From Hafnia alvei (lineage in GTDB: Bacteria; Pseudomonadota; Gammaproteobacteria; Enterobacterales; Enterobacteriaceae), in the NCBI RefSeq assembly GCF_900095695.1, contig NZ_FMIQ01000051.1, positions 1 through 48,513 on the forward strand: DNA of 48,513 nucleotides. Reading direction: 5' to 3'. Below the pieces are notes generated by a model. The model saw nothing but the letters and a program-made list of their open reading frames with translations, made no database searches and was not told where the DNA came from. The position numbers were made by a program, and so were the translations under genes. Position 1 is the stretch's first letter, and every line of letters starts with the position of its first letter. Below are positions 35,209 to 42,214 of the stretch, in pieces.

Positions 35209-35392
35209 TAGAGCCGCCAGCAGGGATGCTGGTGGCAGGGCGAGGGCGCACAGGAAGTGCGCTCTGAGACCGGTCGGCCACACGACGCGGTAAAAGCGCG
35301 CGAGTTGAGAGTCCCCGCGCAACGGGACTCTCATCGGACGCCTACGCCAGCGGTTCCATAGAAACGTATTTGCTGACCGGCGTACGAAACCT
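35209..35392 (+). repeat. Hairpin repeat element, copy E
   Basis: Hairpin 1 has 9-bp arms GCCGCCAGC (35213-35221) and GCTGGTGGC (35228-35236) with loop AGGGAT. Hairpin 2 has AGGGCGCAC (35243-35251) and GTGCGCTCT (35257-35265) with loop AGGAA. A small GTCG/CGAC stem precedes GGTAAAAGCGCGCGAG. Hairpin 3 has 10-bp arms at 35306-35315 and 35324-35333 with loop CGCGCAAC. The end is CGGACGCCTACGCC and tail box GGCGTACGAAACCT (35379-35392). The head lacks the GTTTAAGTCTTGG segment of the other copies. Confidence 0.83.
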
Positions 35393-35474
35393 TCAACGGC
35401 AGTAACATATAGCTATCGAATAACCCTCTAATTTCCTCTACTAAAAAAACATATCAGACGCCGATCACATTTTC

Positions 35475-35483
35475 TGTTAGAAT
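35475..35483 (+). promoter_or_regulatory. Candidate extended -10 promoter of rhlE
   Basis: TGTTAGAAT has the TGn extension plus a good -10 hexamer (TAGAAT at 35478-35483) and would start transcription near 35490. No convincing -35 is seen, as is common for extended -10 promoters. It would give rhlE a leader of about 125 bases that contains a strong hairpin. Confidence 0.5.
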
Positions 35484-35554
35484 CCCCCACAATTATGTTG
35501 CACTCGCAGTTTGTGCCTATCCCTCGTGGTGATCACCTATCTACCGCGTCTGAT

Positions 35555-35601
35555 AAATCCACCCGGAAACTGCACCCGACCTTTCGGGTCAAGGTGGATT
35601 T
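35555..35601 (+). promoter_or_regulatory. Two-tier hairpin in the rhlE leader
   Basis: The outer 9-bp stem AAATCCACC (35555-35563) with GGTGGATTT (35593-35601) encloses an inner hairpin ACCCGA (35574-35579) with TCGGGT (35584-35589) and loop CCTT. The base of the outer stem abuts a GGAG at 35602-35605, the only Shine-Dalgarno-like sequence before the rhlE start. It could modulate translation or be a target of the helicase itself; this is inference. Confidence 0.6.
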
Positions 35602-35617
35602 GGAGTTTTACCCTAAT

Positions 35618-37033
35618 ATGTCTTTTGATACTCTCGGCCTGAGTGCCGAATTGTTGCGCGCTGTTGAAGAACAGGGCTATCGCGAACCTACGCCTATTCA
35701 ATCTCAAGCGATCCCGGTAGTTTTACAGGGTCGTGACCTGATGGCCAGTGCCCAAACCGGTACCGGCAAAACCGCAGGCTTTACGCTGCCGCTGTTACAG
35801 CTGCTTTCTAAGGATGCGCAGCCGGTAAAAGGCCGCCGTCCTGTGCGTGCGCTGATCCTAACGCCAACGCGTGAGCTGGCTGCCCAGATCGGCGAGAACG
35901 TACGTGATTACAGCAAATATTTAAATATCCGCTCGCTGGTGGTTTTCGGCGGCGTTAGCATTAATCCGCAGATGATGAAACTGCGCGGTGGCGTTGATGT
36001 TTTGGTCGCCACGCCGGGGCGTTTGCTGGACTTGGAACATCAACGTGCGGTTGATTTATCCAACGTAGAAATTCTGGTGCTGGACGAAGCTGACCGCATG
36101 CTGGATATGGGCTTTATCCACGATATCCGTCGTGTGCTGGCTAAGCTGCCTGCCAAGCGTCAAAACCTGCTGTTCTCTGCGACTTTCTCTGATGAAATCA
36201 AAGAGCTGGCAAACAAATTACTGACTAATCCGGCTTCCGTTGAAGTGGCTCGCCGCAACACCGCGTCTGAGCAGGTTGAGCAGTCAGTGCATTTCGTTGA
36301 CAAGCGCCGCAAGCGTGAGCTGCTGGCTCAGCTTATTGGCACTCATAACTGGCAGCAGGTGCTGGTTTTCACCCGTACCAAATACGGTGCTAACCATTTA
36401 GCTGAACAGCTGAACAAAGATGGTATTACCGCCGCAGCGATCCACGGTAATAAAAGTCAGGGTGCTCGTACGCGCGCGCTGGCTGATTTTAAAGCCGGTT
36501 CGATTCGTGTGCTTGTGGCAACCGATATTGCCGCACGTGGTTTGGACATCGATCAGTTGCCGCATGTGGTCAACTTTGAGCTGCCAAACGTGCCGGAAGA
36601 TTATGTACACCGTATTGGCCGTACTGGCCGTGCAGAATCCACCGGCGAAGCATTGTCTTTAGTCTGTGTGGATGAGCATAAGCTGCTGCGTGATATTGAA
36701 CGTTTGCTGAAACGTGAGATCCCACGTATTGCGATTGAAGGCTACGAGCCAGATCCAAGCATCAAAGCCGATCCGATCCAAAATGGCCGTCAAAGCCAAG
36801 GTCGAGGTCAGGGACGTGGGCAAGGCCAAGGTCGCGGCCAGTCTCAAGGACGCAGCCAAGGCAATGGTCAGTCGCGCGATGGTGCTCGCTCCGGTGAGAA
36901 GCCACGTAGCAACAATGGTGGCCAGCGCCGTGCAGCGGGAGAAGGTCGTAAACCTGAAGCCCGTGGTGATGCGCCATCGTCACAGCAGCGTCGTCCGTAT
37001 CGCGGCAACAAGAAACCAGCAACCACTGCGTAA
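35618..37033 (+). CDS. rhlE: RhlE, DEAD-box ATP-dependent RNA helicase
   Basis: A cytoplasmic RNA helicase involved in ribosome maturation and RNA turnover. It has 471 residues (E. coli about 454). The Q motif is GYREPTPIQ (residues 20-28), motif I AQTGTGKT (45-52), Ia [20 protein letters not shown] and [11 protein letters not shown]. The C-terminal tail is rich in Gly, Arg and Gln, with [20 protein letters not shown] repeats, an RNA-contacting extension. The frame is open upstream to 35495, but homology to RhlE begins at MSFDTLGLS, so the ATG at 35618 is chosen. GGAG lies a rather long 12 bases upstream. A strong terminator follows. Confidence 0.96.
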   Translation: MSFDTLGLSAELLRAVEEQGYREPTPIQSQAIPVVLQGRDLMASAQTGTGKTAGFTLPLLQLLSKDAQPVKGRRPVRALILTPTRELAAQIGENVRDYSKYLNIRSLVVFGGVSINPQMMKLRGGVDVLVATPGRLLDLEHQRAVDLSNVEILVLDEADRMLDMGFIHDIRRVLAKLPAKRQNLLFSATFSDEIKELANKLLTNPASVEVARRNTASEQVEQSVHFVDKRRKRELLAQLIGTHNWQQVLVFTRTKYGANHLAEQLNKDGITAAAIHGNKSQGARTRALADFKAGSIRVLVATDIAARGLDIDQLPHVVNFELPNVPEDYVHRIGRTGRAESTGEALSLVCVDEHKLLRDIERLLKREIPRIAIEGYEPDPSIKADPIQNGRQSQGRGQGRGQGQGRGQSQGRSQGNGQSRDGARSGEKPRSNNGGQRRAAGEGRKPEARGDAPSSQQRRPYRGNKKPATTA

Positions 37034-37054
37034 TTTTTGTCGCTGCTATAGGCT

Positions 37055-37082
37055 AAAAGCCAACCTTCGGGTTGGCTTTTTT
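37055..37082. terminator. Bidirectional terminator between rhlE and the diguanylate cyclase gene
   Basis: The arms AAAAGCCAACC (37055-37065) and GGTTGGCTTTT (37070-37080) form an 11-bp perfect stem closed by the stable tetraloop TTCG. A T-run follows on the plus strand and a shorter one on the minus strand. It serves rhlE and probably the converging gene. Confidence 0.93.
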
Positions 37083-37084
37083 GT

Positions 37085-38227
37085 TTATGGCGCGAGACGA
37101 ACGGTATTGCGGCCCTGCTGTTTGGCGAGATACAACGCTTGATCGGCATTTTCTATTAGCGTTTTAGCATCCACGCCGTTTTGCCACTGTGCAATGCCTT
37201 GGCTAAGTGAAACATACGGGGAAACGTCTGATTGATCGTGGGGCAGTGCTAAGGTGAATACTAAGTCCTTGAGTCGTTCAGCAACTCTTTCAGCCGCGTA
37301 TTTGTCCTGATCCGGCAATAAAATAATAAACTCTTCACCGCCATAGCGGCCCACTAAATCCTGTGCGCAGCGTACTGCCTGTTGGAAGCGTTTGGCTAAT
37401 TGGATCAGGCATGCATCGCCAGCCTGATGGCCATAGCGGTCGTTATATTTTTTAAAGTAATCGACATCAATCAAGATAATAGACAAGGGATGGCCGGTTG
37501 TTGTCGCCCTTGCAATCGCCTGCTGTAGTTCACGATCAAAGTGGCGACGGTTAGCCAGCGCCGTAAGCGGGTCTTGCTGCGACATTAGTGTGAGCTTATT
37601 CGCTAGCCGAACATTTTGATGCTCTCTCGTTACCGCCAACACAAACCAGCGGCGTAATAGACGGCGCCCCGTTTCGAACAAGACGGCAAAGACCAGATAT
37701 CCCGCGAGATAAACCAAGCTTAAGGTTTTACTAAAAAACATCGCGTGCACAACGATAATGGCCCATATCGGCGTGGTGGCGAAAAAGAGGTGCCGCGATG
37801 AAGGATAGAGCGCAATTAACGACGACAGCATCAGCAAAGTTGAAATAGCAAAAATAAGATGGCTGAAATCACTGTAAAACAGCAGAGAAAGAATAATGCA
37901 CCACATCACCCCAATGCTTAACGTTATGACTAGCATGACGTTTTCAAACTGCTTTTCAAGGACGCGGGTAAACCGTAAAACGGCCACATAACCGCACAGT
38001 ATTGCCATTATTACGACGAGCGCGGTTTCGAGAAGGGTAGATAAAGCGGGATCCGCAGGCATTTGGTGACTGACGTAAAAATAATCGCGACAAAAAACAA
38101 ATAAAACAAATGCGATTTGCACGCTTAACAACCAGCCTACGTTCATTTTTAAGGCGCGTATCTCGGCGACTTTTAGTCGGTCGCGTAGCGTTAGGTGTTG
38201 CGCATTTTTGTGGATAAGCTCGATCAT
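37085..38227 (-). CDS. Membrane-bound diguanylate cyclase (GGDEF)
   Basis: An inner-membrane enzyme that makes cyclic di-GMP from two GTP, promoting sessile growth. It has about 380 residues. The N-terminal half has about six membrane helices of no family I can name. The GGDEF domain (about 220-380) contains DPLTALANRRHFD, the metal-binding IDVDYFKKYND and the active site GGEEF. Five residues upstream, where the inhibitory I-site RxxD is expected, the sequence is CAQD, so product inhibition may be lost. The frame opens at TTG 38257; ATG at 38227 is preferred. It stands alone and converges on rhlE. Its closeness to adhesin and fimbrial loci is suggestive, not proof of function. Confidence 0.92.
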   Translation of the reverse strand: MIELIHKNAQHLTLRDRLKVAEIRALKMNVGWLLSVQIAFVLFVFCRDYFYVSHQMPADPALSTLLETALVVIMAILCGYVAVLRFTRVLEKQFENVMLVITLSIGVMWCIILSLLFYSDFSHLIFAISTLLMLSSLIALYPSSRHLFFATTPIWAIIVVHAMFFSKTLSLVYLAGYLVFAVLFETGRRLLRRWFVLAVTREHQNVRLANKLTLMSQQDPLTALANRRHFDRELQQAIARATTTGHPLSIILIDVDYFKKYNDRYGHQAGDACLIQLAKRFQQAVRCAQDLVGRYGGEEFIILLPDQDKYAAERVAERLKDLVFTLALPHDQSDVSPYVSLSQGIAQWQNGVDAKTLIENADQALYLAKQQGRNTVRLAP

Positions 38228-38400
38228 TGTTATGTGCCTAATGATTTTGGACGGCAACTCTAATAGATTTAAGAGAACAATTGAAATTTATTATGAGCTA
38301 TCAGGAACAAAACACAGGGATTTATTATGAGACGGTGAGAAGCGTGAGGAGATGATAAAGGGCGATGCCAAGAGAAGCAGCGCCAGTTTATGGGTAAAAC

Positions 38401-38466
38401 TTACATATAGTTATATGCGTATACCGCGGCAGCCATGATGATCATGACGATGGTTATCTTGCGCAT
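38401..38466 (-). CDS. Possible 21-residue hydrophobic peptide
   Basis: A short frame starting ATG at 38466 and ending TAA at 38401-38403. It begins MRKITIVMIIMAAA and continues with Ala, Val and Tyr residues, giving one basic N-terminus plus a single membrane-spanning stretch. GAGAG lies about 6 bases before the ATG. It sits in the 413-bp gap between the diguanylate cyclase and NUDIX genes, with no other gene there. Many enterobacterial small membrane proteins look like this, but I do not recognise this one, and chance is possible. Confidence 0.45.
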   Translation of the reverse strand: MRKITIVMIIMAAAVYAYNYM

Positions 38467-38643
38467 GAGAACTCTCTTTGTCCTTTGTCAATTTTGAGGG
38501 GCGGAGCATAGCATAAGTGCCGTGCTCACGTTATGACGCAGTTAGCAATCCTGGCTATAGCTGGCAGAAAGGTGGCGGGCTATTGATGCAACGCGCGCGG
38601 AAAGGCTGATACCATAATACTTTTAGCGCAGAGGGAGTTTGTG

Positions 38644-39075
38644 ATGCCTAAGTTTCGGCCTTATTTAGCGGTGTATATTATTGTCCGCCAGCAGCAAAGT
38701 ATTTTACTGCTTCAGCGCAAAAATACGGGATTTGATGATGGTAAATGGTCATTGCCTGCTGGCCATGTTGAAGAGGGAGAGTCGGCACTGACCGCTGCGG
38801 TGCGAGAGGCCGAAGAGGAAATTGGCATTGTCATTCCTCCATCGGCTTTAAAACTGATCTATACGCTGCATCGTAAATCTGATGAAAGAACGTATATTGA
38901 CTTATGGTTTGAAGCCAAGCGTTTTGATGGCGTTCCGGTTAACAAAGAGCCCAATAAATGCGCCGGGCTGATGTGGAGTAATGCACAAAATTTGCCGGAA
39001 AATACGCAGGAATACGTCAAGAGGGCCTTGAAGGACATGCAAACAAATGGCTATGGGAGCTTAGGACTGACATGA
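38644..39075 (+). CDS. NUDIX hydrolase
   Basis: A small cytoplasmic pyrophosphohydrolase of the MutT/NUDIX superfamily that cleaves nucleoside diphosphate-X compounds; substrate not predictable. It has 143 residues. The NUDIX box GHVEEGESALTAAVREAEEEIG fits GX5EX7REUXEEXGU exactly, with the REAEEE metal ligands. The ATG at 38644 lies 6 bases after GAGGGAG; the GTG at 38641 is too close. The last 25 bases overlap the converging distal chaperone gene tail to tail. Confidence 0.93.
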   Translation: MPKFRPYLAVYIIVRQQQSILLLQRKNTGFDDGKWSLPAGHVEEGESALTAAVREAEEEIGIVIPPSALKLIYTLHRKSDERTYIDLWFEAKRFDGVPVNKEPNKCAGLMWSNAQNLPENTQEYVKRALKDMQTNGYGSLGLT

Positions 39076-39884
39076 CCCTCTGTGCTTTTTTTATCCTGTT
39101 CCTTCGCTTCGACCACTGGGGTTACTTTGCCTATGGCGTTTCCTAATTGTGCTGTTCCATTGGGAGTAATCGCCCAAGCAGATGTTGGTGTGCCCAAATC
39201 GTCAAGGCTTTGCCATTTAAAACCACACCCGCCATTCTTTGGACACCATGATTCGGTTCGGCTGCCAAAAGGAGCCACTACGCCTTCAGCCGGCTGTAAT
39301 TTTCCATTGATAACCATCTGGAATAGTGTCACGTAATAGGGCGTTGGATTTTCAATCGTGACCTGTGCCCCATGTCGCTGCCAGCGTAATTGTTGGTAGG
39401 CTTGGTTTGGTTCTCCTTTTAAACCCGAGGGACGATAAATCAATTTATATCGTGAACGAATGGCCAGCTGTAAATCATTTCCTGTCGGCCTGCCAGATGG
39501 GATCGCCGCGATACTTAATTGAAATAAGCTTTCTCTGTCATCGGGTAGTTTTCCTTCAGTGCGGATGATGCGTATGTAATTTTCCTGTTTTTTTCTCAGT
39601 GGCAGCAGGGGAGGCGTAGCAACAAAATTCGCTGATTCAGAATTAGGCAACGCCTGCCGTATGTTATTTCCTTGCGTGTTGTCAGGTAATATTTTTGTTT
39701 GAGTTAAATAGGGTAAGTCATCTGAGTTTTTAACCAGAAAAGGGAGACCTTTTTCGCTGTCCCCGTGATAAATAAAACGAGTTCCACCTATCATTATTCC
39801 GGCATACCCATTTTCTGAAAGTAATACGGATACTAATATAATGTAAAACAGACTGTGAAATTTTTTATTCTCAAAGGGTCTCAT
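39051..39884 (-). CDS. Second periplasmic chaperone of the fimbrial operon
   Basis: A PapD/FimC-type pilus chaperone that would cap subunits in the periplasm. It has 277 residues, longer than usual (about 230-245). The signal peptide ends near GYAG (about residue 28). The family residues for subunit binding are present: Arg in GGTRFIY and Lys in SRYKLIYRP. The IENPTPYYVTLF motif marks domain 2. A cysteine pair in WCPKNGGCGF is unusual. A charged tail (VEAKEQDKKSTEG onward) extends the protein into the 3' end of the NUDIX gene. It is the last gene of the seven-gene operon, 9 bases after the second minor pilin. Confidence 0.92.
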   Translation of the reverse strand: MRPFENKKFHSLFYIILVSVLLSENGYAGIMIGGTRFIYHGDSEKGLPFLVKNSDDLPYLTQTKILPDNTQGNNIRQALPNSESANFVATPPLLPLRKKQENYIRIIRTEGKLPDDRESLFQLSIAAIPSGRPTGNDLQLAIRSRYKLIYRPSGLKGEPNQAYQQLRWQRHGAQVTIENPTPYYVTLFQMVINGKLQPAEGVVAPFGSRTESWCPKNGGCGFKWQSLDDLGTPTSAWAITPNGTAQLGNAIGKVTPVVEAKEQDKKSTEGHVSPKLP

Positions 39885-39893
39885 AAAGTATCT

Positions 39894-40463
39894 CTATGGA
39901 TAAGCGGTAGTAAATGTCGCACTCGACGATACTGTTCCGGTTTTTAAGGCAGAGCCGTCGGCAGCCATTTTTGCATAAAAAATAAGTGATTTAGTGGCTG
40001 CTCCATCCGTGATTAAATAAGATTTTGATGTTCCACCTACTGGAATTACTCTTCTAGTATCATCCGTAATGACTATACCGATACCGCTTGCTGTACTGTC
40101 TGATGAGAGCTTGAAATAATCAAGGGCATTCTCATCAGGCGTCCCAGTGAATGTAACCTGCACACCACGGCTAATAGTGCCGCAATTCTCCAGATTTATG
40201 GTAAATTGCACTGGAGGCGAACTCGTGCTACCACGAGAGAATAGGCTGATGGGCACACTTCCTAGATAAACAGGTTTATCTATGGAATCGGATGATACTG
40301 AACAGGTGCCATTGGTTACCTTTCCGGTAATATTTACTGTAACGTCGTGAGCAAGCGCTGGCAGAGCGATTCCAGAACTTAAAAAGAGTATGGTTACCAA
40401 CAGTAGTTTATGAAAACTATTACTATGAATTCCTTTATTAGGAATGGTGCTATTATTTAGCAT
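39894..40463 (-). CDS. Minor fimbrial subunit (second)
   Basis: A pilin exported by the chaperone-usher pathway. It has 189 residues, with a signal peptide ending near LPALAH (about residue 38). The mature N-terminus has the donor-strand-like alternating stretch VTVNITGKVTNGTCSV. A cysteine pair (NGTCSV and LENCGTI) is spaced as in FimA-family pilins, and the C-terminus is SSATFTTAYP. The ATG follows AGGA by 7 bases. It is 8 bases downstream of the first minor pilin. A FimF/FimG-like adaptor role is inferred from position. Confidence 0.88.
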   Translation of the reverse strand: MLNNSTIPNKGIHSNSFHKLLLVTILFLSSGIALPALAHDVTVNITGKVTNGTCSVSSDSIDKPVYLGSVPISLFSRGSTSSPPVQFTINLENCGTISRGVQVTFTGTPDENALDYFKLSSDSTASGIGIVITDDTRRVIPVGGTSKSYLITDGAATKSLIFYAKMAADGSALKTGTVSSSATFTTAYP

Positions 40464-40471
40464 GATTAATC

Positions 40472-41014
40472 CTATTGATAAGCCAAATCGAGATATAGCA
40501 CGGAGTTAGCATCTCCTACCGTTACTGGCAGTTTAGTTACTTTATATGCCAGTTTAAACGTTAATACATTACTATCACCCGCGACCAACTTCTGTTGTAA
40601 TGATTGGCTATTTATAGGAATAGTATTGTCAGCGTTATCTCTAATTTGTATAGCTAAGCCCTTTACTGTACCCTCTGCTTCTGGATTGCTCAGTGCCAAT
40701 AACGTATTATCGTCTTGGTCTTGATCTCCTGTAAGCGTCACTACGGTACCTATAATTCCATCGTTGCATCCCGTCAGCGATATACTTAACGTTCTTGTCG
40801 TTAATATTTTCCCCACGGCAGTTAATGTATTATTTGCATAGGAGCCAAGATTAATACTCTGTGCTTGGCTTTTCTTGGCGATAGTACATGAGCTGGGTAA
40901 TATAGTTCCTCTTATATTTATAGGCGTTGAACCATTGTAAACTATATTAGCATATCCTGCATAAGGTAAGAGGCTGCTAAGTATGAAAAAACCTATGTTC
41001 CATTTATTTTTCAT
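40472..41014 (-). CDS. Minor fimbrial subunit (first)
   Basis: A chaperone-usher pilin of 180 residues. The signal peptide ends near AGYAN (about residue 23). The mature start INIRGTILPSSCTIAKK and the cysteine in LTGCNDG form the usual pilin pair, and the C-terminus ends SVLYLDLAYQ with the penultimate Tyr common in pilins. It directly follows the tip adhesin gene (10-base gap), suiting an adaptor between adhesin and rod. Confidence 0.88.
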   Translation of the reverse strand: MKNKWNIGFFILSSLLPYAGYANIVYNGSTPINIRGTILPSSCTIAKKSQAQSINLGSYANNTLTAVGKILTTRTLSISLTGCNDGIIGTVVTLTGDQDQDDNTLLALSNPEAEGTVKGLAIQIRDNADNTIPINSQSLQQKLVAGDSNVLTFKLAYKVTKLPVTVGDANSVLYLDLAYQ

Positions 41015-41024
41015 AATGGTTTTA

Positions 41025-42098
41025 CTATTCCATTGATAATATGACGGAGATCTGTACGTTATAGTTTTTTGGCTTTGGCGCCGTCCCGGTCCGTGAGACT
41101 AGTTGGAATGACAATGGATATTCAAAGTATCCCTCATGTCGTTCACCCACAGTCATTTGAGTTGTTGGAACTTGGGCTACCTCAGAACTGTTGACCGGAA
41201 GTATATTTCCTTGACCATCGCGTACTATCAAACCAATCTCTGGCGTATTTTGAATGCCGATAATATTTTGCCCATCACCTGAGTAGAGTGATGATATGGA
41301 AATATGCACTAAATCACCGTCTCCAGAGCCTCCTCCGCCTGAACATAGTCCTTGGATGCCCAAGCGGGTGGGCGCATCATCTAAGATCCCGCCCGCGCCT
41401 GCCGCAGTAAAATCAGCGGCAAAGTGATCTGGCATTATCACTTCAGGTTTATCCAGTTGAAGTTGACACTTAGGCGGAATATGTAGCTTCCCTGAAACAT
41501 AAACTGCAGTCAAACCATCGGTGCTCTCAGGAATACCGATATCAGATGTACTTAATTCTGATACGGCGTAATATCCCAAAAAAACATGATTTAGAATGAT
41601 ATCATGTGGATCAAGATTGGTACTTGGTGGAAAAACCATAACCGCGGCGTAAACGGCCTCCGTAATAGTCGGTGCGCTCGTATTTGGAATTGCCCATCGG
41701 TTAAAGGTGGTGAATCCGGGTACTGTACCCAGTTGTAACCTCATCCTGTATCCTTGATGGTAAGGATCATCAATAGTTATATTAGCCCCAGCGTCACGAC
41801 CTAAGTAACCATTATTAAATGAATATACGGTACTAATTTTTGGCGCTGGGTCTGTCGGCTGGCATTTGATAGGTCCTGGCATCGCCGCGACAACGGGATA
41901 GCTATACCCTTGAGTTGTAGTAACGCCAACTGGTGGTGTAGTCATATTCATTTGAATATGCAATTCGGGCACCATGCCATTGCTGGGGGCGCATATTCCT
42001 GGATCGGCACTATAAGCCATATGGCTATATGAACTGATAACAAACAGCCCAAGTAATATGGCTGAGCGAGGAGGAAATAAGGTAAATAGGCTGCGCAT
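41025..42098 (-). CDS. Two-domain fimbrial tip adhesin
   Basis: The probable tip adhesin of the fimbria, 357 residues. The start is ATG 42098, six bases after AAGGA; an upstream in-frame start at 42203 would put 35 extra residues before an evident signal peptide (LLGLFVISSYSHMAYSA). The N-terminal domain (about 32-200) has Cys in GICAPSN and PIKCQP and shows no clear FimH mannose-pocket signature. The C-terminal pilin domain (about 210-357) begins with PPKCQLQLDKPEVIMPDHFAA, has a Gly/Ser loop CSGGGGSGDGD and ends with a beta strand NVQISVILSME. Size and position after the usher are FimH-like; receptor unknown. Confidence 0.87.
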   Translation of the reverse strand: MRSLFTLFPPRSAILLGLFVISSYSHMAYSADPGICAPSNGMVPELHIQMNMTTPPVGVTTTQGYSYPVVAAMPGPIKCQPTDPAPKISTVYSFNNGYLGRDAGANITIDDPYHQGYRMRLQLGTVPGFTTFNRWAIPNTSAPTITEAVYAAVMVFPPSTNLDPHDIILNHVFLGYYAVSELSTSDIGIPESTDGLTAVYVSGKLHIPPKCQLQLDKPEVIMPDHFAADFTAAGAGGILDDAPTRLGIQGLCSGGGGSGDGDLVHISISSLYSGDGQNIIGIQNTPEIGLIVRDGQGNILPVNSSEVAQVPTTQMTVGERHEGYFEYPLSFQLVSRTGTAPKPKNYNVQISVILSME

Positions 42099-42214
42099 GT
42101 CGTTCCTTTTTCTTGAAAACCTGTTTCTAATCGTCATGACCTGGTTAATAAAATATGAGATTGCTGGCACGTTTTTCCTGCCATATTGCATACATATCGT
42201 CATGAAAAAATTTT

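Noticed and set aside
35495-35617. N-terminal extension of RhlE by 41 residues
   Set aside because: Homology to RhlE begins at the ATG at 35618, and the upstream stretch holds a strong RNA hairpin, so it is read as untranslated leader.
36714-37142. Open frame of 142 codons overlapping the end of rhlE
   Set aside because: It is a frame-shifted shadow of the Gly/Arg/Gln-rich rhlE tail, crosses the terminator and has no ribosome binding site of its own.
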